Part shown: positions 6,832 to 12,873 of the stretch, in pieces
Layout of the letters: every line of letters starts with the position of its first letter
Numbering within the stretch: the stretch's first letter is position 1
Made by a program: the position numbers and the translations under genes
Assembly: GCA_001412365.1 (NCBI GenBank)
Contig: LKUE01000365.1
Location: 1-12,925, forward strand
Direction: 5' to 3'
Length of the DNA stretch: 12,925 bases
DNA from: Desulfuromonas sp. SDB
GTDB lineage: Bacteria; SDB-A
Notes under the pieces: generated by a model
Databases searched by the model: none
The model's input: only the letters and a program-made list of their open reading frames with translations
What the model was told of the DNA's origin: nothing

Positions 6832-7713
6832 TTAACCACCGTATCCCAATTTGTTAATACTTTCTGTTTTCTTCCTCCATTTTTCCATTATTTTAACCTT
6901 AATCTCAAGGTAAACTTGATGACCAATAAATTGCTCTATCTTCTCCCTGGATAAGATCCCCAGTTTTTTTATTGATTGCCCTCCCTTTCCAATTACTATT
7001 AATTTCTGAGATTTGCTTTCTAAAAAAATAGTCGCTTGGATAAAGTACTTGCCTCGAGATCTTTCCTTGAAATCATCTATTAATACTGAAAGGGCATAAG
7101 GTATTTCCTGGTGGTAGATATCATAAGCTGTTTCTCTGATTATTTCTCCACAGTAGAAACGTTGGTTACGGTCAGTAATTGTATTTTTATCAAAGTACCT
7201 AGGTCCGTAAGGTAAGTTAGACACAATTTTATCAGTTAACTGGTCAAGATTAATTTTTTCTTTTGCAGAAATCATCACCACATCAGTAAAATCATGCATG
7301 CTCATCCACTGCTTGGTTAGGGGCAATAATTCCTTCTTATTTTTCACCTTATCAATTTTATTAATTGCTAATATTACAGGTTTTTTGCTAAGCCTCAAGC
7401 TGTCTACTTCATAAGGCTGATTTGGTTCCACTACCAGCACTGAAAGATCACTATCCGACAATGATCGTTTTATTTGTTTAACCATTACTTTTTGTAATTT
7501 ATAACGAGGTTTAATTATTCCAGGGGTGTCTACAAAAATGACTTGATAGTCATCACCATTAAGAATACCTAAGATTCTATGTCTGGTCATCTGAGGTTTT
7601 TGAGAGGTTGAAGAAAGAGGGAAATCAATTATACTGTTGAGAAGAGTTGATTTCCCCGCATTGGGTTTTCCCACTATACTGACGTATCCGCTAATAAAAT
7701 TATCATCAATCAT
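6832..7713 (-). CDS. era: GTPase Era, 30S subunit assembly factor
   Basis: Era binds the 3' end of 16S rRNA and helps small-subunit maturation. The 293-aa length is normal. Visible motifs are the P-loop GKPNAGKS (residues 15-22), the switch region QKPQMTRHRILG (38-49), DTPG (62-65), NKID (118-121) and SAKE (149-152). The C-terminal KH domain carries GKGG (242-245) followed by SIKKLGILSREKIE. The ATG at 7713 is the only Met near the N-terminus. No Shine-Dalgarno sequence precedes it. Instead TATAAT lies seven bases upstream, which raises the possibility of a leaderless transcript. It is the first gene of the long minus-strand block. It contains no CCGG tetranucleotide, unlike most of the window. 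Confidence 0.97.
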   Translation of the reverse strand: MIDDNFISGYVSIVGKPNAGKSTLLNSIIDFPLSSTSQKPQMTRHRILGILNGDDYQVIFVDTPGIIKPRYKLQKVMVKQIKRSLSDSDLSVLVVEPNQPYEVDSLRLSKKPVILAINKIDKVKNKKELLPLTKQWMSMHDFTDVVMISAKEKINLDQLTDKIVSNLPYGPRYFDKNTITDRNQRFYCGEIIRETAYDIYHQEIPYALSVLIDDFKERSRGKYFIQATIFLESKSQKLIVIGKGGQSIKKLGILSREKIEQFIGHQVYLEIKVKIMEKWRKKTESINKLGYGG

Positions 7714-7720
7714 AAAATTA

Positions 7721-7726
7721 ATTATA
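7721..7726 (-). promoter_or_regulatory. Candidate -10 box of era (leaderless start)
   Basis: On the minus strand a perfect TATAAT ends seven bases before the era ATG, where transcription would begin at or next to the start codon. The -35 region is poor (TAGCTG at 17 bases). The absence of any Shine-Dalgarno sequence supports the reading, but the AT-rich context weakens it. Confidence 0.4.
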
Positions 7727-7805
7727 TCGGAAAATACAGAGTTCAGCTATTTTTTTCATAAAAATAAAGCATAACCACATCAAAAATTGTTATTATTTTT
7801 TCAGT

Positions 7806-7822
7806 TGCACAAAATTTGTGCA
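7806..7822. promoter_or_regulatory. NtrC-like enhancer site (TGCAC-N7-GTGCA)
   Basis: TGCACAAAATTTGTGCA is an inverted repeat with perfect 8-base arms around one central base. Its outer arms and spacing match the TGCAC-N7-GTGCA frame of NtrC-type upstream activating sites, although the inner bases (A and T where NtrC sites have Y and R) do not. Its centre is about 160 bases upstream of the predicted sigma-54 transcription start, a normal distance for an enhancer-binding protein. Which regulator binds it is unknown. Confidence 0.6.
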
Positions 7823-7947
7823 TATTATTTTCATTTACAACAGAATTTTATCCTGAGTTAAAATTTCAGCGCTTTATTAAAACATTAGAATCTACATATA
7901 TAACTTCATAATGTAATATATAAAATTAATTATTTTTATGATAATAT

Positions 7948-7962
7948 TGGCACAGTGATTGC
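7948..7962 (+). promoter_or_regulatory. Sigma-54 (-24/-12) promoter of the FecR/DUF6600 gene
   Basis: TGGCACAGTGATTGC matches the sigma-54 consensus TGGCAC-N5-TTGC exactly, with the required ten bases between GG (7949-7950) and GC (7961-7962). The predicted start is near 7974, leaving a leader of about 34 bases with a GGGGG ribosome site before the ATG at 8008. Such promoters need an AAA+ enhancer-binding activator, consistent with the inverted repeat at 7806-7822. Confidence 0.85.
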
Positions 7963-8007
7963 TTATCTATATACAAAAGAAGTTAAAAAATACCCAAAGG
8001 GGGAAAT

Positions 8008-9990
8008 ATGAATATAAATAAAATGAAGTACAAATTATGGGGAATATTGGTAATATCACTATTTATTTTATCAAATTCCGCTTTCAGCCAAGGACTACCT
8101 GCAAGAATTGGTAAAATTTCAGGCAACGTAGTAATTCAAAGATGGGTAAGTGCTGAACCTGAGTACGCAACTTTAAACCTGCCCATTGAACCTGGAGATT
8201 CAATATTAACCAATGAAGGTTATGTAGATGTGGAAATTGAAGATGGTTCAGTAATAAGAATTAATGAAAATTCCTATTGCCGGTTTATAACTGTGGGCAA
8301 TCAGGATAAAACAGATGAAACTTCAACCCGTATTTATTCAGAACAGGGCTGTTTCGAATTATTTCCCTCCCCTAATTATGAAACTTCAAAAAGTTATATT
8401 GATGTTGAAACGAAAACAGCAATTGTAACTGGATTTCCAAATTCAGTTATCAACCTTGAAGTCTTTCCCGATGGAAGCATCATCATTGAAGTAATTCAAG
8501 GAGATGGAGCTTATAAAACCAATCGGGAAGAAAAAATTATTTCCGCTGGTGATTATGTTGAAATAAACTCGATGGGTGTTGGCTCAATTACCCACCGCCA
8601 GGTTCCATCAACATATTCATCAAACACTGAAAATTCGTCATACTCATCCTCCTCTGTGGATTCACCGAGTAGAGCTTACCTGCCCAAAAAAATATATAAT
8701 TCCTGCGAAGTGTTTGATGAAAATGGAACCTGGGTTTATGTTTCCTCTTACGGTTATTGCTGGAAACCTAAGACCTATGTAGTTAAATGGCAACCTTATT
8801 CTTATGGAGAATGGGTCTGGACGCCTCGTTGGGGGTATGTCTGGGTTTCCAGTGAACCGTGGGGGTGGTACACCTATCACTACGGTTACTGGGTTTGGCA
8901 CAAGGGTTATGGATGGATTTGGATGCCAGGATCATACTGGGTTTCAGCCAGAGTAATATGGTCTTGGGGCAATTTATGGATCGGCTGGTTCCCCGCTCCC
9001 CCTTATTATTACTGGTGGCCATGGTATCCTTATGACTGGTGGTACTGTGTAACCTGGGATCATTTCTACACTCCCCGGTACCGCTATCATAATCCCAGAT
9101 ACGGATGGGTTGGAGATAAACCAGTATTTAGGTACCCCCGCTATTATCCTGATGAAAGAATTGAATTTTGTTCACAGGAAGATCCGGAACAACCTGGTTA
9201 TCTAACCACCAATCAGCCGTTTGAACAACCTCTGGAAAATATGACGCCTCCTACTAGAATTGAAGACAACAGCAACCGCATTCAGATGAGTACAGATCCA
9301 GTAAGGGATAACGGGAACCACCTTGAAATTTCAAATAATTCCAGAACATCGGATAGGCCTATTCAATCAAATCAACCGGTTATTGAGGATAGCAGAACTA
9401 ATGATTTTAACACCAGCAACCACACTCCCCAAGAAAATGCACCCAGGCAAAATACAAATAATCAACCTAACACCTCCTCCAATAACCGCAATCCGGAAAT
9501 CACCACTCCTGCTCCCCGGCCTAATGATAATTATTTTGAATCCACCAATCAGAGAACAAATCCTCCCCAAACCAACACCAGTGGTAATAATAATTCAAGA
9601 ACTTCTCCTCCCCAGGATAATACCGGATATAACCATACTCCCCAGACAAATCCTCCCAATGATAATAACAGAACTTACACCCCTCCTGAGGACAATAACA
9701 GAGAACAACCTCCTCAAACCAACCAACCCCAGGAAAATAATAATCAACCCAACCATAATTCAACAAACCATAATAATCAAGAGAATAGACCTGAACAAAA
9801 CAATCGCCCCCCCCAAAACAACAACAGCAATGAAAATCAAAACAACCGTACCCCTCCCCCTCAAAATAACTCAACCGACCATCAACCTCAAAACCGAACC
9901 AATCAAAATCACCGCAATAGTCCTCCCGATGATCAAGAAAACAACTCTCCCCGAGACAGTAACACACCTTCTCGGAGCAGAGATAATTGA
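8008..9990 (+). CDS. Secreted FecR-like / DUF6600 protein with Asn/Pro/Gln-rich tail
   Basis: The 660-aa product has four parts. Residues 1-28 form a signal peptide (hydrophobic stretch ending SAFSQ, no lipobox). Residues about 30-190 form a FecR-like beta domain, with PGDSILTNEGYVDVEIEDGS typical of its core. After a Ser-rich linker (about 195-220), residues about 240-355 form a DUF6600-like core of repeated Trp/Tyr/Gly motifs (24 Trp in about 110 residues, e.g. GEWVWTPRWGYVW). The last ~205 residues are a low-complexity Asn/Pro/Gln/Thr/Ser tail, likely disordered. A GGGGG site precedes the ATG, and a sigma-54 promoter lies upstream. The function is unknown. An envelope or extracellular-matrix role is inferred from export and composition. 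A C8 run at 9807-9814 could cause frame slippage. Confidence 0.9.
   Translation: MNINKMKYKLWGILVISLFILSNSAFSQGLPARIGKISGNVVIQRWVSAEPEYATLNLPIEPGDSILTNEGYVDVEIEDGSVIRINENSYCRFITVGNQDKTDETSTRIYSEQGCFELFPSPNYETSKSYIDVETKTAIVTGFPNSVINLEVFPDGSIIIEVIQGDGAYKTNREEKIISAGDYVEINSMGVGSITHRQVPSTYSSNTENSSYSSSSVDSPSRAYLPKKIYNSCEVFDENGTWVYVSSYGYCWKPKTYVVKWQPYSYGEWVWTPRWGYVWVSSEPWGWYTYHYGYWVWHKGYGWIWMPGSYWVSARVIWSWGNLWIGWFPAPPYYYWWPWYPYDWWYCVTWDHFYTPRYRYHNPRYGWVGDKPVFRYPRYYPDERIEFCSQEDPEQPGYLTTNQPFEQPLENMTPPTRIEDNSNRIQMSTDPVRDNGNHLEISNNSRTSDRPIQSNQPVIEDSRTNDFNTSNHTPQENAPRQNTNNQPNTSSNNRNPEITTPAPRPNDNYFESTNQRTNPPQTNTSGNNNSRTSPPQDNTGYNHTPQTNPPNDNNRTYTPPEDNNREQPPQTNQPQENNNQPNHNSTNHNNQENRPEQNNRPPQNNNSNENQNNRTPPPQNNSTDHQPQNRTNQNHRNSPPDDQENNSPRDSNTPSRSRDN
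9379..9987 (+). repeat. Degenerate low-complexity repeat encoding the Asn/Pro/Gln-rich tail
   Basis: This stretch encodes loosely repeated units of roughly 14-18 residues around a [T/S]PPQ-x-N-x(n)-NN-R core (for example TNPPQTN, TSPPQDN, YTPPEDNN, PPPQNN). On the coding strand it is rich in CCTCCC and AATAAC blocks and poor in G. The repeat is not exact at the DNA level. The same bias keeps other frames open and generates spurious reading frames on both strands. Confidence 0.75.
9807..9814 (+). repeat. C8 homopolymer tract inside the FecR/DUF6600 gene
   Basis: Eight consecutive C residues encode part of an Arg-Pro-Pro-Gln stretch. Tracts of this length are prone to replication slippage. Loss of one C would shift translation into a frame that stays open to 10015. 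Confidence 0.8.
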
Positions 9991-10021
9991 TATAATATCT
10001 CCACCTTTTCCCTGAATCATA

Positions 10022-10045
10022 AAAGCCGGCAATATTGCCGGCTTT
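10022..10045. terminator. Hairpin transcription terminator after the FecR/DUF6600 gene
   Basis: AAAGCCGGCAAT at 10022-10033 is followed directly by its exact reverse complement at 10034-10045. The GC-rich GCCGGC core is followed by TTTATTATTT. It lies 32 bases after the stop codon at 9990. With 12 paired positions on paper (the innermost few forming the loop), it is a convincing rho-independent terminator, although the T-tract is interrupted. Confidence 0.85.
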
Positions 10046-10074
10046 ATTATTTCGTCTTAATAAGATTATTGTTT

Positions 10075-10097
10075 TATGTTGAATTTTAGCTTATAAA
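10075..10097 (+). promoter_or_regulatory. Candidate promoter of the membrane glycosyltransferase gene
   Basis: A TATAAA at 10092-10097 lies 17 bases after a partial -35 (TTGTTT, ending at about 10074). Only eight bases separate the -10 box from the GTG at 10106, so the transcript would begin at or beside the start codon. No Shine-Dalgarno sequence is present, which agrees with a leaderless mRNA. The AT-rich background limits confidence. Confidence 0.4.
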
Positions 10098-10105
10098 TAA
10101 TCCTG

Positions 10106-11626
10106 GTGAAAAAATTAGTCATAGCAAGTGTTATTATCTCCCTGTTCTGGGCATTGGTTTTTATCGGGTTTGTCTTTGATGATTTATACATTTCCTGCAG
10201 ATATGCCTATAATTTAAGCTGCGGTCATGGACTTGTATTCAATGCAGGAGAACAGGTGGAAGGGTATACTAATTTTCTATGGACACTCATCTGTGTTATC
10301 TTTTTGAAAATTCCCGTTGACCCCGGAATCACTCTTAAGATTTTATCAATAATTCTGGGATGGTTATGCTGTTTGATTCTGATAGTTACATCCAACCATA
10401 TTTGGAAAAATAATAAAAAATCAACTGTAGTTATTTTACTTCTTTTAACCTCTCCTTATTTTGTGGTTTGGGTACAACCAGGGATGGAAACATCTTTGTT
10501 CACCTTATTTGGTCTACTCGCCCTGCTGTGTTTAATTAACAACAAAATATTGTGGTCTTTATTAAGCTGTAGTTTTGCCTGTCTAACCAGACCGGAAGGA
10601 TACATATTTTTTGCAGCAGTTATAGTATCTCTTTGCATAAATCACCGAAAAAAAACCTGGCTGATATTATTGAGGAACATTTGGCTGCCCCTTCTTATTT
10701 TAGTAATCTACCATCTCTGGCGTTTAGATTATTATGGAGATATTTTCCCCAACACCTATTATGTCAAGATGTCCGGCGGATTAACCAGAGTAGCCGCATT
10801 AGCCCCGATGATACCGGTAGGTTTGGGCTTGGGAGGATTATTTATATTTTACTTTTTCGCCTTTGTCAATAAAACCAGATCCATTCCCATAGTATTTTCA
10901 ATCACTGTTTCCTGGTTGTTTCTGATTTATGCAGTTACCGGTACTCCTGATTTTTTCACCACCTACCGTTTGCTCACTCCGGCCATACCCTTTGTTCTGA
11001 TTGCGGGGGTTGATTGGATTGACATTGGTTCGAAGAAATCAAAAATATTTCTGATAATTTTATCCTCGATCAACCTGATCACAATCGCAGTTATTGCAGT
11101 ATTTTTCACTCAAATGAAACCCTCATTGGAACGTTCTCATGGTAAAATTGCGGAAATCTTAAATGAACAGGCAAAACCAGGTGAGGTGGTTTTATCTCAG
11201 GAAATGGGCTTAATTCCTTTCCGCAATCCCCAACTTTATTTCTACGATGTCATCGGTCTGGTTACTGAACAGGTTTCAAAAAAACTCTACGATGAAGGAG
11301 TAAATCCCTACACTATGTATTATCTTTCATTTACAGAACAAGGTCGTAAAAAAGTGGTGCGGGTCAAGCAGGAAATGAGAAATATGTTCTTTGCCGCAGA
11401 TCCGGATTGGATAATTGTGGTTGCTTATCCGGATTGGGAAATGGGCGGAGAGTTGGAGCAAAGCTATGATCAGGAGCAGGGACAAAACACCTTAATCAGA
11501 TATGCAGAAGGAAATAGTTTCTTTTATAATATGATGTCCGATCCCCGGTTCAAGGAAAGATATAAACTTTACGGTATTTATCCTGCTTTCCGGATTTACT
11601 TCCTGCTTTTGTATAAAAAAATCTAA
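10106..11626 (+). CDS. Polytopic membrane glycosyltransferase, AftB-like (GT-C fold)
   Basis: The 506-aa product has about ten hydrophobic membrane segments over its first ~340 residues and a soluble C-terminal part. Near the N-terminus it carries D25-D26 in [14 protein letters not shown], then [20 protein letters not shown] (residues 40-59). This resembles the first-loop region of AftB-type arabinofuranosyltransferases and their many bacterial relatives, where acidic residues of the first extracytoplasmic loop are catalytic in GT-C enzymes. It would transfer a sugar from a polyprenyl-phosphate donor on the outer face of the inner membrane. The sugar and acceptor are unknown, and arabinan synthesis should not be assumed. 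The start is GTG without a ribosome site, directly behind a candidate -10 box. It stands alone between two terminator-like regions. Confidence 0.82.
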   Translation: MKKLVIASVIISLFWALVFIGFVFDDLYISCRYAYNLSCGHGLVFNAGEQVEGYTNFLWTLICVIFLKIPVDPGITLKILSIILGWLCCLILIVTSNHIWKNNKKSTVVILLLLTSPYFVVWVQPGMETSLFTLFGLLALLCLINNKILWSLLSCSFACLTRPEGYIFFAAVIVSLCINHRKKTWLILLRNIWLPLLILVIYHLWRLDYYGDIFPNTYYVKMSGGLTRVAALAPMIPVGLGLGGLFIFYFFAFVNKTRSIPIVFSITVSWLFLIYAVTGTPDFFTTYRLLTPAIPFVLIAGVDWIDIGSKKSKIFLIILSSINLITIAVIAVFFTQMKPSLERSHGKIAEILNEQAKPGEVVLSQEMGLIPFRNPQLYFYDVIGLVTEQVSKKLYDEGVNPYTMYYLSFTEQGRKKVVRVKQEMRNMFFAADPDWIIVVAYPDWEMGGELEQSYDQEQGQNTLIRYAEGNSFFYNMMSDPRFKERYKLYGIYPAFRIYFLLLYKKI

Positions 11627-11909
11627 CCTCTTTTTGACTCCATTACATTAACAACTTACCAACATTGAGTAAGAATTACTCCAGCATATCTAAGTTATAT
11701 GTTTTAATCCTGCAAGTTAATACAGTTAATAAAGATCAATGGGGAATTTATTAATTTTATGACTTTTTTATATTATTTTAACTTGTTAAAACAGAACCAG
11801 TCAATTGTTAAAAATCATTGCGAATAACTTGAAAAAATCTCTAAAATATTTGATTGCTTAATTTAATTTAAAATTATTATATTAACAGCAAGATAAAAAG
11901 GAGGTTTCA
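11627..11909. other. AT-rich intergenic region with several inverted repeats
   Basis: This 283-base region holds a GAGTAA-GAA-TTACTC hairpin (11667-11681), an AT-only inverted repeat TTAATAAA-N13-TTTATTAA (11726-11754) followed by a T6 run at 11764-11769 that could act as a weak terminator, and the operator-like TTTTAACTTGTTAAAA (11776-11791). A possible promoter for the next gene is TTGCTT (11854-11859) with TATATT (11878-11883). I see no coding region or RNA gene. Confidence 0.6.
11776..11791. promoter_or_regulatory. Operator-like inverted repeat upstream of the 11910 gene
   Basis: TTTTAACTTGTTAAAA has perfect 7-base arms around TT. A further copy of one arm (TTGTTAAAA) occurs about 20 bases downstream. 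It lies about 120 bases before the next start codon. No regulator is recognised, and AT-rich chance pairing is possible. Confidence 0.35.
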
Positions 11910-12605
11910 TTGGAAGATTTAAAAAATTTAACTTTGCCTGAAATAACTGAATTCAACAAAGATACAGTTGATGAAATCGAAATCCAGGGACCATTAAATT
12001 ATTTTGTCAATATTAATAGAGCAAGTCCAATAAAAATATACAGATTCTTTTTTATGAAGGAGTTACAAAAATTCAGTGCTATTCAAAAACAGATAAAAAT
12101 AAAAGCAGAAGGAAAAGAAGCAATTATCCTCAATGAGAAAAGAAAGGGAAGGGGAAAGACATTTGAAATGACTGATTACTATATTCAACAAAAAAATTCC
12201 TGGAAATTAATTTTAGAAAAATTTCAGCAATCCTCTGATTTACTAAGAGTCAATAATTCATTGAGAAACAGTTTTCCCAAGATACTAAAAAAAGACCAAC
12301 CCTTTGTAAGCAATAAGAGAATTTTCAAGCTAATTGGTAAGCTGAAAATCCAAATTCAAAAAATTCATTTTGATTGTGTAAAGATATCCATGGAAAAGTT
12401 GCCCGGTTTCAATCAAAAAGGAATCATTATATTTTACCTGGATTTAAAGGGCAACTTAATGTACAAAGCGAACTATCATCCTAAAAGTGAATATGCCACG
12501 GTCTCCCCTGATCACTATATAATGGTAAACAGAAAAAAATACGGTTTATTGCACTGTGCAATTATTTCCTCACTGGTAGAAAAAAATTCAGTAGCGCCAA
12601 GTTAG
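11910..12605 (+). CDS. Hypothetical protein, Lys-rich, unrecognised
   Basis: The 231-aa product matches no family I can name. It has no signal peptide or membrane segment and is rich in Lys, Ile and Asn, so it is probably cytoplasmic and basic. The N-terminal 30 residues are acidic (MEDLKNLTLPEITEFNKD). Residues about 47-75 and 100-150 look helical and basic, and the C-terminal third (GIIIFYLDLKGNLMYKANY, then HYIMVNRKKYGLLHCAIISS) suggests a beta-rich module. The start is TTG, supported by a full AAGGAGG site five bases upstream, so the gene is probably real and expressed. It is monocistronic, placed between an AT-rich intergenic region and the tRNA promoter. It contains a single CCGG, unlike most of the window. 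Confidence 0.75.
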   Translation: MEDLKNLTLPEITEFNKDTVDEIEIQGPLNYFVNINRASPIKIYRFFFMKELQKFSAIQKQIKIKAEGKEAIILNEKRKGRGKTFEMTDYYIQQKNSWKLILEKFQQSSDLLRVNNSLRNSFPKILKKDQPFVSNKRIFKLIGKLKIQIQKIHFDCVKISMEKLPGFNQKGIIIFYLDLKGNLMYKANYHPKSEYATVSPDHYIMVNRKKYGLLHCAIISSLVEKNSVAPS

Positions 12606-12644
12606 TTACCCGTATTTGAAAAAATTAATTTGATTGATAAATAC

Positions 12645-12673
12645 TTGACAGTAATATAAGCTGGATATATAAA
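12645..12673 (+). promoter_or_regulatory. Consensus sigma-70 promoter for the tRNA-Ser pair
   Basis: A perfect TTGACA (12645-12650) is separated by exactly 17 bases from TATAAA (12668-12673). Transcription would start near 12680, about ten bases before the first tRNA. This is the best housekeeping promoter in the window and suits a stable-RNA unit. Confidence 0.88.
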
Positions 12674-12690
12674 TTTTAGTTAAAATTAGA

Positions 12691-12776
12691 GGAGAGCTAG
12701 TCTAATTGGTAAGGCACCGGACTTGAAATCCGGCGGGGGTTCGCGCCCCTTGGGGGTTCGAGTCCCCCGCTCTCCG
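12691..12776 (+). tRNA. tRNA-Ser (anticodon UGA)
   Basis: The 86-base gene folds as a class II tRNA. The acceptor stem GGAGAGC (12691-12697) pairs with GCTCTCC (12769-12775), with G76 as discriminator. The anticodon stem CCGGA/TCCGG encloses CTTGAAA, giving anticodon TGA at 12724-12726. A long variable arm (12734-12751, GGGG/CCCC) and a T arm GGGGG-TTCGAGT-CCCCC complete it. It reads UCA and, by wobble, other UCN codons. The 3' CCA is not encoded, so a CCA-adding enzyme is required. It lies nine bases before the next serine tRNA and is probably co-transcribed with it. Confidence 0.97.
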
Positions 12777-12785
12777 AAACATAGA

Positions 12786-12873
12786 GGAGAGGTGGCCGAG
12801 AGGCTTAAGGCACAGGTTTGCTAAACCTGCGTAGGAGTATATCCTACCGAGGGTTCGAATCCCTCCCTCTCCG
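12786..12873 (+). tRNA. tRNA-Ser (anticodon GCU)
   Basis: The 88-base gene folds as a class II tRNA. The acceptor stem GGAGAGG (12786-12792) pairs with CCTCTCC (12866-12872). The D stem is GCC/GGC. The anticodon stem CAGGT/ACCTG encloses TTGCTAA, giving anticodon GCT at 12820-12822. The long variable arm GTAGGA/TCCTAC (12831-12847) and the T arm GAGGG-TTCGAAT-CCCTC are perfect. It reads AGC and AGU. No CCA is encoded. The last two acceptor bases and the discriminator G (12871-12873) also form the start of the first downstream hairpin. Confidence 0.97.

Larger units (their letters stand above)
7714..8007. other. Divergent intergenic region between era and the FecR/DUF6600 gene
   Basis: This 294-base, strongly AT-rich region separates two divergent transcription units. 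It holds the candidate era -10 box next to era, a TGCAC-N7-GTGCA inverted repeat at 7806-7822, a looser AATTTTA-N8-TAAAATT inverted repeat at 7844-7865, and a sigma-54-type promoter at 7948-7962. I see no open reading frame with a ribosome site or RNA gene in it. Confidence 0.8.

Noticed and set aside
7844-7865. AATTTTA-N8-TAAAATT inverted repeat as a second enhancer site.
   Set aside because: It is purely AT in its arms and differs from the TGCAC repeat, so chance pairing in an AT-rich spacer is a sufficient explanation.
9323-10015. A 230-aa plus-strand frame and a 148-aa minus-strand frame (9521-9967) overlapping the tail of the FecR/DUF6600 gene.
   Set aside because: Both arise from the stop-poor, G-poor repeat coding for Asn/Pro/Gln. 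Neither has a ribosome site or plausible protein composition, although the first matters if the C8 tract slips.
11726-11769. TTAATAAA-N13-TTTATTAA followed by T6 as a true terminator of the glycosyltransferase gene.
   Set aside because: The stem is AT-only with a 13-base loop and the T run is ten bases away, too weak to call as a terminator on its own.
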